Made by a program: the position numbers and the translations under genes. From Frondihabitans sp. 762G35 (lineage in GTDB: Bacteria; Actinomycetota; Actinomycetes; Actinomycetales; Microbacteriaceae): 64,000 nucleotides of DNA. The notes beneath the pieces are model-generated. The model saw only the letters and a list, made by a program, of their open reading frames with translations. It was not told the origin of the DNA and made no database searches. The DNA lies in NCBI RefSeq assembly GCF_002074055.1, contig NZ_CP014619.1, positions 3,257,002-3,321,001 of the forward strand, given 5' to 3'. Shown one piece after another: positions 34,584-42,555 of the stretch; within the stretch, counting starts at the first letter, position 1, and the number at the start of each line of letters is the position of its first letter.

Positions 34584-35836
34584 GGTGTCCTTTCGTCGGT
34601 CGCACCGAGGGTGAGGGTGGCGGTGAGACCTCCGCCGGGGGTGTCGGTGAGGTGCAGGGTTCCGTGGTGGACCTCGGCGATCCACTCGACGATCGCGAGG
34701 CCGCGCCCCGTTCCCGACCCCGCTCCGACCCCGGCGTTCCGGACCTCCGCGCGGAGTCCTTCCGCGATACCGGGCCCGTGATCCGCGACGGCGAACGACC
34801 GGGGGCCCACCGTCACGTCGACCACGCCGCCGCCGCCGTAGCGGAGAGCGTTCTCGAGGAGGTTCCTGACCGCCTGGGCGAGCAGTTCGGGGTTCCCTGT
34901 CACGACGGACGGGGCCGCGTCGGCGCTGCTGCGGAAACGCTCCGGCGCGTATTCGCGCACCTGCGCCTCGACGAGCTGGTCGAGGCGGAGCGGCCGGAAC
35001 TCGAGGTCGGCCCGACCATCCTGCGCCCGCGCCCTCGCGAGCAGACCCGTCACGAGATCGCCGAGGCCTCGCACCTGTGCTGCCGCTCGGTCGATCGTGT
35101 CCCGATCGGTGAGCGCAGGATCCCGCCCCTCGACGTCGAGGATCAGGCTCAGCCGGGCGAGCGGTGTGCGGAGCTCATGGGAGGCCTCGACGAGGAACTG
35201 CTCCTGCCGCTCGAGGCTCCGCAGGGCGGGCCTCATCGCGAGCCCGGAGACGGCGTGGCCGACCAGGGCCGCCAGGACCGTCAGTAGGGCCACGGTGCCC
35301 GTGAGGAACGAGACGAGGGACCGGTGCTCGTCGGCGCCGGGTGTCGGCCCGCCGACGATCACGACGGCACCGACGCGGCCCAGGTCGAGCACGGGCACGG
35401 CTGCCCAGCGATAGACCTCGCCGGTGCTCGTCGGGAGGACAAACCTCGCCACCGTGGTCGTCGTCGTCATCGACCGGACGATGGTGGCGAGTCCCGCGTC
35501 CGTCGGCAGGACCTCCTGCGAGGGCGACGCGAGGACGATCTTGCCCCCGGACACGACGCCGTAGACCTCGTCGTCGGGAAGCGCCGTGCGCTGGTCGAGA
35601 GCACCGAGCTCGAGGCCGTGCGTCCCGAACTGGACCTGGTCGGCGACGAGCGACACCTGCTGCGCGCTCTCCGTCGCGATCCGGCTCTCCCGCTCCGACG
35701 TGTCGACCCGGATCGCGATCACAGCGAGCACCACGAGACAGAGCACCGTGGTTCCGGCGAAGACGACGGTCATCGTCCAGCGGATCCGGCGCAGTCGACG
35801 AGCACCGGGAGACCGGCCGGGGCGGACGATGGTCAC
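34580..35836 (-). CDS. Sensor histidine kinase (two-component system)
   Basis: Membrane kinase of 418 residues. Transmembrane helices are near residues 22-42 and 173-195, enclosing an extracytoplasmic sensor domain of about 130 residues without a recognised fold. The DHp motif is EASHELRTPLARL with phospho-accepting H220; the ATPase domain has the N-box NLLENALRYGGGG, G1 VADHGPGIA and G2 GSGTGRGLAI. GTG 35836 overlaps the response-regulator stop as GTGA and its own stop overlaps the DUF4232 gene. The signal is unknown, but the coupled lipoprotein is a candidate sensor component. Confidence 0.92.
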   Translation of the reverse strand: MTIVRPGRSPGARRLRRIRWTMTVVFAGTTVLCLVVLAVIAIRVDTSERESRIATESAQQVSLVADQVQFGTHGLELGALDQRTALPDDEVYGVVSGGKIVLASPSQEVLPTDAGLATIVRSMTTTTTVARFVLPTSTGEVYRWAAVPVLDLGRVGAVVIVGGPTPGADEHRSLVSFLTGTVALLTVLAALVGHAVSGLAMRPALRSLERQEQFLVEASHELRTPLARLSLILDVEGRDPALTDRDTIDRAAAQVRGLGDLVTGLLARARAQDGRADLEFRPLRLDQLVEAQVREYAPERFRSSADAAPSVVTGNPELLAQAVRNLLENALRYGGGGVVDVTVGPRSFAVADHGPGIAEGLRAEVRNAGVGAGSGTGRGLAIVEWIAEVHHGTLHLTDTPGGGLTATLTLGATDERTP

Positions 35837-36501
35837 GGCAGGGCGCTCACGACGCGGTACCCGACGCCGCGCACCGTCTCGACGGGGTCCGGCGCCCCGA
35901 GTGTCCGGCGAAGTTGCCAGACGACGACGTCGACCACGTTCGACGCGGGATCGTGGACCTCGTCCCAGCACCTGTCGATGAGCCGCGATCGGGAGACGAC
36001 GGCACCCGGCTCCTCCATCAGGACCTCGAGGACGGCGAACTCCTTCGGCGTCATCGACAACAGGACACCGGCACGGGTCACCTGGTGGCGCAGCGGATCG
36101 AGACGGAGGTCGCCGGCGGTGAGCTCCGTCGTCGGAGGTCGGGCGGCGCGGCTCGAGAGGGCACGCACCCGCGCGACGAGCTCGGCGAAGGCGAACGGCT
36201 TCACGAGATAGTCGTCGCCGCCGTGCTCGAACCCGTCGACCCTCTCGGCGATCGAGTCCCGGGCCGTGAGGAACAGCACCGGCGCGGCGACGCCGGTCGC
36301 TCGGAGCGACGAGACGAGATCGACCGCGTCTCCGTCGGGGACCGTCCGGTCGAGCACGAGGCAGTCATAGGCGGTGACGTCGATCTGGAAGCGGGCGTCC
36401 GAGAGGGTCGTGACCTCGTCCACACCGAATCCTGCGCGCCGGAGCCGCCCGGCGACCTCGTCGCGCAGGACCTCGTCGTCTTCCAGGAGCAGCAGTCTCA
36501 C
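35833..36501 (-). CDS. OmpR-family response regulator
   Basis: DNA-binding response regulator of 222 residues. The receiver domain has acidic E7/D8/D9, the phosphorylation site D51 (in LVLDRTVPDG) and K102 (in LVKPF). A winged helix of OmpR type covers about residues 125-220 (FAVLEVLMEEPGAVVSRSRLI; VVDVVVWQLRRTLG). GTG 36501 lies six bases after TAGTCT, a possible leaderless -10 that begins with the TAG stop codon of the upstream DUF4232 gene. The partner kinase overlaps its stop by four bases. Confidence 0.93.
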   Translation of the reverse strand: MRLLLLEDDEVLRDEVAGRLRRAGFGVDEVTTLSDARFQIDVTAYDCLVLDRTVPDGDAVDLVSSLRATGVAAPVLFLTARDSIAERVDGFEHGGDDYLVKPFAFAELVARVRALSSRAARPPTTELTAGDLRLDPLRHQVTRAGVLLSMTPKEFAVLEVLMEEPGAVVSRSRLIDRCWDEVHDPASNVVDVVVWQLRRTLGAPDPVETVRGVGYRVVSALP

Positions 36502-36507
36502 GGTTCG

Positions 36508-36513
36508 AGACTA
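36508..36513 (-). promoter_or_regulatory. Possible internal leaderless -10 before the response regulator
   Basis: TAGTCT on the minus strand; its first three bases are the stop codon of the upstream DUF4232 gene. It stands six bases before GTG 36501, so the two-component genes may have their own promoter as well as read-through. Confidence 0.35.
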
Positions 36514-37209
36514 CGAGCCCGGAAGGACGGCGGACGCCGTCAGCAGCGGGGACTTCGCGTCGGCGCAGGCCGTGAAGCCCGTCGCCTTCACGAAGAGGGC
36601 GGTCTTCGATCCGGGCGGGTACACGCGGAAACCGTCCGCGGCGACGGGGCTGCACGACGACGACGGGAAGTTCGCCGCCTGCACGATCCGCAGAGGGACG
36701 ATCGCTCGAGCACCGGGCCGGAGCGTCACCGTGGGATGCGACGCGGTCCGATTCTGGACCGCTGCCGCCCCGATCTGACGGCCGTCGCCGTGGCCCACGA
36801 ACGAGACGCCCGGCCAGCCCTGGAGGGTGCAGGTCGACGAACCGCGGTTGGTCAGGACGAGGTCGGGTTCGACGGATCCGGCCGCCCCGCCGTCTCCCGC
36901 TGCCAGGGAGCCCACGAGGGAGCCGGCGGAGCACGTCGTCGAGGAGACGTGCGTCGCGGACCCTTGCGAAGGCGAGGCGCTGCCCGTGGACGGGTGAGCG
37001 GCGTCGGTCGTTGGAGTCGACGGGGCGGTCGTCGACGGGGCCGCGGCTTCTCCCGCGGGGCTCGTCGCCGAGGCGGGCGACGTCGGAACCGGGACGGTCG
37101 TCCCGTTCGTCGTCCGCGCCGAGCAGCCGGTCAGGGCTGCACCGAGCGCGAGCGCCGAAGCGGAGAGGGCGAGGACTGTGGAGAGGCGTTTTCTCGAGGT
37201 GATGTTCAT
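36511..37209 (-). CDS. DUF4232 lipoprotein, upstream of the response regulator
   Basis: Exported lipoprotein of 232 residues, paralogous to the one at 33978-34583. Signal peptide with basic SRKR and lipobox ALTGC (C29), then a Ser/Thr/Pro/Ala-rich spacer to about residue 85, then the DUF4232 domain (VEPDLVLTNRGSSTCTLQGWPGVSF; PTVTLRPGARAIVPLRI; Cys in SSSCSP and TACAD). The domain shares line-by-line motifs with its paralogue. ATG 37209 gives a standard signal; GTG 37224 lies seven bases after TAATGT and is the start if the mRNA is leaderless. It heads the DUF4232-regulator-kinase-DUF4232 unit. Confidence 0.85.
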   Translation of the reverse strand: MNITSRKRLSTVLALSASALALGAALTGCSARTTNGTTVPVPTSPASATSPAGEAAAPSTTAPSTPTTDAAHPSTGSASPSQGSATHVSSTTCSAGSLVGSLAAGDGGAAGSVEPDLVLTNRGSSTCTLQGWPGVSFVGHGDGRQIGAAAVQNRTASHPTVTLRPGARAIVPLRIVQAANFPSSSCSPVAADGFRVYPPGSKTALFVKATGFTACADAKSPLLTASAVLPGS

Positions 37210-37231
37210 GAAGACAACGATCACAAGGAGC

Positions 37232-37237
37232 ACATTA
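37232..37237 (-). promoter_or_regulatory. -10 element of the DUF4232/two-component unit
   Basis: TAATGT on the minus strand, seven bases before GTG 37224. The region is divergent from the leaderless promoter of the membrane protein gene 50 bases away. Confidence 0.4.
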
Positions 37238-37281
37238 AGCGAGCGTGAGGTCGCCGGAGGGCGGAGTCGCCCGGGTGACCC

Positions 37282-37287
37282 TATGAT
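37282..37287 (+). promoter_or_regulatory. -10 element, leaderless start of membrane protein gene
   Basis: TATGAT, close to consensus, six bases before GTG 37294. No clear -35 is seen. Confidence 0.55.
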
Positions 37288-37293
37288 CGGCCC

Positions 37294-37791
37294 GTGCGAA
37301 TCGTCCGGACGCGGTACAAGGTCCTCTACCTGCTCGGCTTCGGCGCGATCGGCTTCGCGCTGAGCGCGCTTCTCAATGCAGTCGACGGGAGCGGCCTCGC
37401 GGCCGCCGTCGCGTCGATCCTGCTGAACGGCCTCCTGGTGGTCGCCGTGCGCTGCTTCCGGGTCCCCGAGGAGGACATCGCGGCACCCCGTCCGTGGTGG
37501 CGGATGACGGGCCGCCCGACGGCAGGGTTCCTGCTCGGCACCGTCTACGGCCTCTCCGGCCTGGGTTACGCCGTCTTCGCCGTCCTCGGCCGGCTCCCCG
37601 CGGCGACGACACCGGAGGAGGCGGTGCAGGGCACGCCGTTCTTCGTCGTCGTGGACACGCTGATCGCCCTCGCCTGGGCCGTCCTCTACCTCCGGTCGTC
37701 GCGCCGGCTGGCCCGCGTGGGCGGCCCCGCCGTCGACTTCCCGGCCGATCGGGTCGGCTTCGGTGGTTCCGTCGTCGACGAGGGGCGCTGA
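37294..37791 (+). CDS. Unknown four-helix membrane protein
   Basis: Protein of 165 residues with hydrophobic segments near residues 9-26, 33-51, 76-98 and 114-130, ending in a short soluble tail. I do not recognise the family. GTG 37294 fits a leaderless promoter and no Shine-Dalgarno is present. It is divergent from the DUF4232/two-component unit and is followed after five bases by the Rid-family gene, so those two are probably cotranscribed. Only its membrane location can be inferred. Confidence 0.75.
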   Translation: MRIVRTRYKVLYLLGFGAIGFALSALLNAVDGSGLAAAVASILLNGLLVVAVRCFRVPEEDIAAPRPWWRMTGRPTAGFLLGTVYGLSGLGYAVFAVLGRLPAATTPEEAVQGTPFFVVVDTLIALAWAVLYLRSSRRLARVGGPAVDFPADRVGFGGSVVDEGR

Positions 37792-37796
37792 GCGCG

Positions 37797-38204
37797 GTGC
37801 CGAAGGCCGTCTCCCTGATCCGCTCCCCGTCCCTGTACGGAGGCGTCGAGTACGCCTACGCCGCCACGGCTCCGGCGAGCGCGCGGCTCGTGTTCCTGGC
37901 CGGCTCCTGCCCCCTCGACCGGAACGGGGCGACGGTGGCTCGCGGCGACGTCGCGGGCCAGGCCGCGGCCTGCCTCGCGAACCTGGTCACGGCCCTGCAG
38001 GATGCGGGCGCCTCGCTCGAGGACGTCATCAGCACGCGCATCCTGGTCGCCTCCACGGACCGCAGCGACCTCGGGGCTGCCTGGGCCGTCGTCCGCGAGG
38101 CGTTCGGCGAGCACGACGTGCCGAGCACGCTGCTGGGGGTGACGGTCCTCGGCTACGAGGGGCAGCTTGTCGAGATCGAGGCGGTGGCGGCGGTCTCCGA
38201 CTGA
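37797..38204 (+). CDS. Rid-family (YjgF/YER057c) protein
   Basis: Cytoplasmic protein of 135 residues with the chorismate-mutase-like fold of the Rid superfamily, which forms trimers. Family motifs are LVFLAGSCPLDRNG, VTALQDAGASLEDVISTRILVAS and LVEIEAVA. RidA proper deaminates reactive enamines with an arginine in the PARS segment before the final strands; here that place reads VPSTLLGV, so the arginine is missing and the protein is better placed in another Rid subgroup of unknown activity. GTG 37797 is the only sensible start; it is five bases after the previous stop. Confidence 0.88.
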   Translation: MPKAVSLIRSPSLYGGVEYAYAATAPASARLVFLAGSCPLDRNGATVARGDVAGQAAACLANLVTALQDAGASLEDVISTRILVASTDRSDLGAAWAVVREAFGEHDVPSTLLGVTVLGYEGQLVEIEAVAAVSD

Positions 38205-38331
38205 TGCGCGGTGGGCGAGCGTCGGAAAGAGCGGTCTTCTCCGCCGCAGAGCGGCCCCTGCGGCCGGTTTCGACCGGAAAGACCACGATTTCCGCCGCGC
38301 ACCCGAGCGTGCCCAGCGCGTCCCCCGTTCT

Positions 38332-38351
38332 GGGGACGCACGAGCGTCCCC
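38332..38351. terminator. Strong hairpin after the Rid gene
   Basis: A perfect 8-bp stem (GGGGACGC / GCGTCCCC) with a four-base loop ACGA. There is no T-tract, so it is a possible Rho-independent terminator of the tail-less kind sometimes proposed in high-GC actinobacteria. Confidence 0.4.
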
Positions 38352-38460
38352 CCGGGGGCCCCGCGCTGCTACCGTGATCGAACCGCGCGCGATCACCGCG
38401 CGGAATCCTCGCTCGGGGTGGGTCGGAGCGGTCGGAGACGTGCTCGACTCACGCCGAAAG

Positions 38461-38466
38461 TAGTGT
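38461..38466 (+). promoter_or_regulatory. -10 element, leaderless start of surface protein gene
   Basis: TAGTGT, seven bases before GTG 38474, with no Shine-Dalgarno for that start. Confidence 0.45.
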
Positions 38467-38473
38467 CCTGCCC

Positions 38474-40282
38474 GTGAAGAGCTCCGCTTTTTCCCGCCGT
38501 CTCGCCGTCCCCGCCGTCCTCGTCCTGAGCGTCGGCGGAGCCGCCTTCGTCGCCGCGCCCGCGGTGGCGGCGCCCACGACGCAGGAGGCACCGGTCACGG
38601 CGAGCCCCGCCGCGACGCCGACCGCGACCGCGACCCCGTCGACCGCACCCGCGCCGACGTCGGCACCGGCCCCGACGCCGACCGCAGCCGCGCGCCCCGG
38701 CGCCACCGCGACTCCTGCGGCCCGCGTCGCCGCACCGACGGACCTCGCGCTGACATCCCCCACGCTCGACGCCGATGGCTCCGTCCGCGTGACCGGCGAC
38801 CGCGTCGTCACGCTGGAGGGCCAGGCCCCCGTCGGCTCGAAGCTCCAGGTCACGAACGGGAACGGCGACGTCATCGCCCGCCTCACGACGACCGCGACGA
38901 CGTTCTCGATCCCCCTCACCTTCACCACCGACGACGGCTACCAGCAGTACCTCAGCCTCTTCGGCACCAGCGGAGCGAAGCAGCTCACCGAGGTCGACTT
39001 CGTGGTGGTGTTCGACGCCCCGACGAGCGCCGTTCCCGCGATCTCGACTCCGTCGGGCGAGACATACCAGACCGTCCCCGCACCGTTCTCCGACGGCACG
39101 CCCAACGATCGCGTGGTCCTCGAGGGCACGGGAACCCCCGGCGAGAGCATCTTCCTGTACGTCGAGAGCGACGACCCGTTCTCCGACTACAGCGGCGGTC
39201 AGTGGGACGACATCACCGTCGACGACAACGGGAACTGGTCGGGCGACCTCTTCGTCGACTTCGGCACCGTGTCCGTGACCGCCACCCAGGCGAAGATGAA
39301 CGAGAACTACGAGGAGACGACCGTCGAGTCGGACCTCTCCCCGGCCATCACCTTCACCGTCGATCGCACACCCGGCGCGATCCTCCCGCCGGTGATCTCG
39401 ACCCCGAACTACGGCGACCTCCCCTTCTCGGCCGACTTCAACCCCGGTAACGGCAGCTACTCCTTCACGACTTGGTCCCCCGCGAGCGCCACACGCGTGT
39501 CGGCTCCGGCTCGCACGCAGCACCCGCTCTCGCAGGCCGCCAAGCTGACGGCGGAGCGCAGGATGCAGACCCGCGCGCAGCACCCGGACACCGCCGTCAC
39601 CCCGACCCAGTCCGCGGTCCGCACCCTCTCCGCGCTGGCCCGCGTGTCGGCCCCGCGCGACATCGATTTCCCCGACACCCTCGACGAGCTCGTCGAGAAG
39701 TACGGCATCCCGGTGAAGGGCGTGCCGAGTGCCACCGCCGTCGGCAAGGTCGACATGACCGTCTCGGGGACCGGGACGCCGGGCAGCGACGTCGTCCTCT
39801 ACGAGGAGAAGGCCCAGCCGGCCCTCGACTACCTGCAGGGCCTCTACCCGACCCTCTTCGCCGACGCCGGCCAGGGCGCGCCGCTCGAGCCGGTGGGCAG
39901 GAAGCTCCTCGCCCCCGCGGCCGTCGGCACCGGGGATCCTGCCGCGACGTCCGACCTCCCCACCGACGACGGCACGATCCGCGTCGGCGCAGACGGCACC
40001 TGGACGGCGACCCTGTCGCGGGTGCCGGGCAACTACCTGCTCACCTCGTTCACCACCCGTAACGGCGGTGCGGCGACCGCCGACTACTCCGTCGCCGGGA
40101 AGGTCAGCCTGGTCCACCTGACGGGGACGCCGCGCGCGGTGGCGGTCGCTCCGGCGGCTGTCACGCAGCTCGCCTTCACCGGGTCGAACCCGGGCTCGGC
40201 GATGGCGTGGGCCCTCGGGGCTCTCACCGCGGGTGGGGCGCTTCTCGCAGCGGCCCGTCGTCGGCGCCACCGCGACTCCTGA
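38474..40282 (+). CDS. Surface protein with LAFTG sorting signal
   Basis: Exported wall-anchored protein of 602 residues. A signal peptide ends near residue 33 (AVAAP), followed by a Pro/Ala/Thr-rich spacer to about residue 80 and several Ig-like or bacterial-adhesin domains: two share the motif VxLEGTGTPGES / MTVSGTGTPGSDV, as in Ig-like repeat proteins. LAFTG is at residues 566-570, followed by a hydrophobic helix and RRRRHRDS, a class E sortase signal identical in core to that of the giant protein at 24115-32457. GTG 38474 fits a leaderless promoter. Role in adhesion or wall structure is inferred. Confidence 0.88.
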   Translation: MKSSAFSRRLAVPAVLVLSVGGAAFVAAPAVAAPTTQEAPVTASPAATPTATATPSTAPAPTSAPAPTPTAAARPGATATPAARVAAPTDLALTSPTLDADGSVRVTGDRVVTLEGQAPVGSKLQVTNGNGDVIARLTTTATTFSIPLTFTTDDGYQQYLSLFGTSGAKQLTEVDFVVVFDAPTSAVPAISTPSGETYQTVPAPFSDGTPNDRVVLEGTGTPGESIFLYVESDDPFSDYSGGQWDDITVDDNGNWSGDLFVDFGTVSVTATQAKMNENYEETTVESDLSPAITFTVDRTPGAILPPVISTPNYGDLPFSADFNPGNGSYSFTTWSPASATRVSAPARTQHPLSQAAKLTAERRMQTRAQHPDTAVTPTQSAVRTLSALARVSAPRDIDFPDTLDELVEKYGIPVKGVPSATAVGKVDMTVSGTGTPGSDVVLYEEKAQPALDYLQGLYPTLFADAGQGAPLEPVGRKLLAPAAVGTGDPAATSDLPTDDGTIRVGADGTWTATLSRVPGNYLLTSFTTRNGGAATADYSVAGKVSLVHLTGTPRAVAVAPAAVTQLAFTGSNPGSAMAWALGALTAGGALLAAARRRRHRDS

Positions 40283-41195
40283 GCACCACCTCGGCGGCGT
40301 CGATCCCGACGTCGCCGGGCGCCGCGAGGTCGCGGTCGAACACGCGTCGGACGGAGTTGCCGGCGAGGTCCTCGAGGCGCACGTCGACGTGCAGGGCATG
40401 CGGCGCGGCTCCGGAGGCGGGGACGAAGGTCCAGACGCGGGCCTCGGGATCGAGCGACGCCGCCCCGGGGGTCGCCAGCCCGTGCTCATCGGTCGCCCAG
40501 AGGCAGCGGAGCGCCAGCACGGGGTCGAGGGGGCGGTCGAAGACGACGTTCAGGGCATCCTGCGGGCCTTCGGGCCAGGTGACCTGCCAGCGGGCGGGAT
40601 CGAGGCGGGTCCGGATCGGCGGGGCGACGCGGTAGGTCCGTCGCACCTCGCTCACCAGGCTGGCCCCCGTCGCGTCGCGGATCGTCGCGTCGACGACGAG
40701 CGTCACGCTGCCGCCCTCGCGGAGCGGCGGCCCGGCCTGCACGTTCGGCTGGAGGCCGCGCTTGATCCGCCCCGGCTCGAGCAGCACGGTGAGCCGGCGG
40801 CGGTCGCGGTCCCAGAGTTCCGGCGGCATGTCGAGGAGCGTCCCGGCCAGCTCTCCCCCGGCCTCGTCGAGCAGCCGGAGCCGCCCGGACGCCGACCCCT
40901 CCTCCATCGGTGCGGAGAAGGTCACGGCGAACCGCAGGATGTTCTCGGGCACCTCCCCGACGGAGGGCTCGATCCGCTCGACGACGGTGGTCGGCGCGGC
41001 CACGGTGTCCGGGACGACGACGCGCCCCAGCTCCCGCCAGGCCGAGCCGGGCCCGGCCTGCCGCGCGACGACGGCGAACCGGGTTCCCGGAACCGTGGCG
41101 AACCGGGGGGTGAACCTCGCCTCGTCGCCGTCGCTCACCCAGGAGCCGGCGGTAACCACCAGCTCCTGCCCCAGGTCGAGCGCCCCGACCGGCAC
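40224..41195 (-). CDS. Unknown protein with Ig-like segments
   Basis: Protein of at least 323 residues without a signal peptide or membrane segment. Short stretches such as LRFAVTFSAPMEEGSASGRLRLL and LNVVFDRPLDPVLALRCL look like the Big_5/SbsA Ig-like pattern, in which extreme-value terms follow a beta strand. The frame stays open upstream of GTG 41195 to the preceding gene's stop, and the upstream residues (WSDGTVVVRGAHLPDG) look coding, so the true start may be earlier, at a non-standard codon. It forms a unit with the beta-propeller-like gene upstream. Function unknown. Its 3' end overlaps the convergent surface protein gene by 59 bases. Confidence 0.7.
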   Translation of the reverse strand: MPVGALDLGQELVVTAGSWVSDGDEARFTPRFATVPGTRFAVVARQAGPGSAWRELGRVVVPDTVAAPTTVVERIEPSVGEVPENILRFAVTFSAPMEEGSASGRLRLLDEAGGELAGTLLDMPPELWDRDRRRLTVLLEPGRIKRGLQPNVQAGPPLREGGSVTLVVDATIRDATGASLVSEVRRTYRVAPPIRTRLDPARWQVTWPEGPQDALNVVFDRPLDPVLALRCLWATDEHGLATPGAASLDPEARVWTFVPASGAAPHALHVDVRLEDLAGNSVRRVFDRDLAAPGDVGIDAAEVVLRSRGGADDGPLREAPHPR

Positions 41196-41269
41196 GACCG
41201 CGATGCCGTCAGGGAGGTGGGCGCCGCGGACGACGACGGTGCCGTCGCTCCAGGACGCGTCGATCCCGC

Positions 41270-42427
41270 TCAGAGGTCGGCCGCGCGGAAGGTGTGCAAA
41301 CGGGTGTCGTCGCCGGTCGCCTGGACCACGACGACGCTTCCGCGGTCGAGGTTCGCCATCCAGGTGACTCCCGGGTGGTCGAGGCTCTCGCGGGGGATGC
41401 CGAGCGAGTGCTCGGGGTCGGAGAGGGGGAGGTCGAGATGCTCCTGCCCGTCGATGGACGCCGCCGGGATCTTCAGGAGCGGGTGCCGCGTGTTCGAGAC
41501 GAGCAGGAACTCCTCGCCGTCGCGCTCGTAGGAGACGATGCTGAACGGCTGGTTCATCGGGCCGAGCTCCGCGACCGTGCGACCGCGGACGAGTCCGCCG
41601 CCCCGCAGCGCATCGACCGGGAAGGAGACGACCGGCGTGCAGGTGTAGGTGGCCAGGATGCTCGAGCCGCCGTCGAAGGTCGTGAGCGCGCGGATCGGCG
41701 ACTGCGTCTCGTACTTGCCGTGGTCGACGTGGAAGATCTCGACCGACGTCTCCGTCACCGCCCCGTCGAAGGGATAGGCGACCTGGCGGAGTCGGGAGGT
41801 GAACTCCTCGTTGCTCAGGCCCGCGACGACGAGGGTGCCGTCGAGCCAGGCGAGGTCGGTGATGCTGGACCGCTGGAGCGGCACCTGCGCGATGTCGAGG
41901 GTGACGCCGTGGATCTCACGCGGCGCCGAGGCCGGATCGGTGCCGTCCAGCCAGACGTCGGTGCGCTCGTCGTCGGCGGCGGGGGCGTCGTCGAGGGCGA
42001 AGGAGGTCGCGGGGAGGTCGTCGAGCTCGACGACGGTCAGGTCGCCGTCGCCGGTGGCGCGGACGATGGCCGTACCCGCTTGCGCGCCGCGTCCGCGCGC
42101 GACCGAGAGGTACACGTCGCGGGTCGCAGGATGCACGGCGAGACCGCGCACGACCGCATCCTGCCGCTCGACCCCCAGGAGCGCGGCGAGCTTCGTGCCG
42201 AGCCGTTCGACGGCGACCTCCGCCGCGTCGCCCGCGCCGTCCGCTCCCGCGTCGCCCGCGCCGCCTGCGTCAACCGGCAGCTCGAACGCCACGATCGTCG
42301 CGCGCGCGACGTCGGCGGCGAAGAGGACGGCCGTTCCGTCGGGCGAGACGTCGGGGCGGAAGAGCAGCGGCCCGGCGGAGGTGAGGGTGCCGGTGGTGGT
42401 CGCGGTGTCGATGTCGGTCAGGGTCAA
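41270..42427 (-). CDS. Putative beta-propeller protein, TTG start
   Basis: Cytoplasmic protein of 385 residues rich in repeated strand pairs (RGLAVHPATRDVYLSVAR, ITDLAWLDGTLVVAGLSN, MNQPFSIVSYERDGEEFLLVSN), suggesting a WD40-like or lactonase-like beta-propeller. No catalytic motif is recognised. The start is TTG 42427: GGGAGG (42434-42439) stands six bases before it and no ATG or GTG suits. The Shine-Dalgarno can pair with CCTCCC 25 bases upstream, so translation may be controlled by RNA folding. The next gene follows after 74 bases and is probably in the same operon. Function unknown. Confidence 0.72.
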   Translation of the reverse strand: MTLTDIDTATTTGTLTSAGPLLFRPDVSPDGTAVLFAADVARATIVAFELPVDAGGAGDAGADGAGDAAEVAVERLGTKLAALLGVERQDAVVRGLAVHPATRDVYLSVARGRGAQAGTAIVRATGDGDLTVVELDDLPATSFALDDAPAADDERTDVWLDGTDPASAPREIHGVTLDIAQVPLQRSSITDLAWLDGTLVVAGLSNEEFTSRLRQVAYPFDGAVTETSVEIFHVDHGKYETQSPIRALTTFDGGSSILATYTCTPVVSFPVDALRGGGLVRGRTVAELGPMNQPFSIVSYERDGEEFLLVSNTRHPLLKIPAASIDGQEHLDLPLSDPEHSLGIPRESLDHPGVTWMANLDRGSVVVVQATGDDTRLHTFRAADL

Positions 42428-42433
42428 GGGGGG

Positions 42434-42470
42434 CCTCCCGCCTCGCGGCGGGTCGTGCTCCCGCGGGAGG
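42434..42470 (-). promoter_or_regulatory. Hairpin able to hide the Shine-Dalgarno of the TTG gene
   Basis: On the minus strand CCTCCCG (42464-42470) can pair with CGGGAGG (42434-42440), which contains the ribosome-binding site of TTG 42427. Inner GC pairs (CCCGCC / GGCGGG) offer competing folds. Confidence 0.35.
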
Positions 42471-42555
42471 GATCCGCCTGTTCCGGGCGGGGGCCGGGCG
42501 GCCCTCGCCGATCGCGTGAAGGCTACGCCCCGGTCCTGTCGCGGCGCTCGGCGTC

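Larger units (their letters stand above)
38205..38473 (+). other. Hairpin-rich gap between Rid gene and surface protein gene
   Basis: A 269-base gap with no gene. Three hairpins are visible: CCGGT-TTCG-ACCGG (38264-38277, a UUCG-type tetraloop), GGGGACGC-ACGA-GCGTCCCC (38332-38351) and GTGATCG / CGATCAC (38374-38380 and 38390-38396). The first two may terminate the upstream unit although neither has a T-run. TACCGT (38370-38375) is a weak -10 candidate. Confidence 0.5.
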
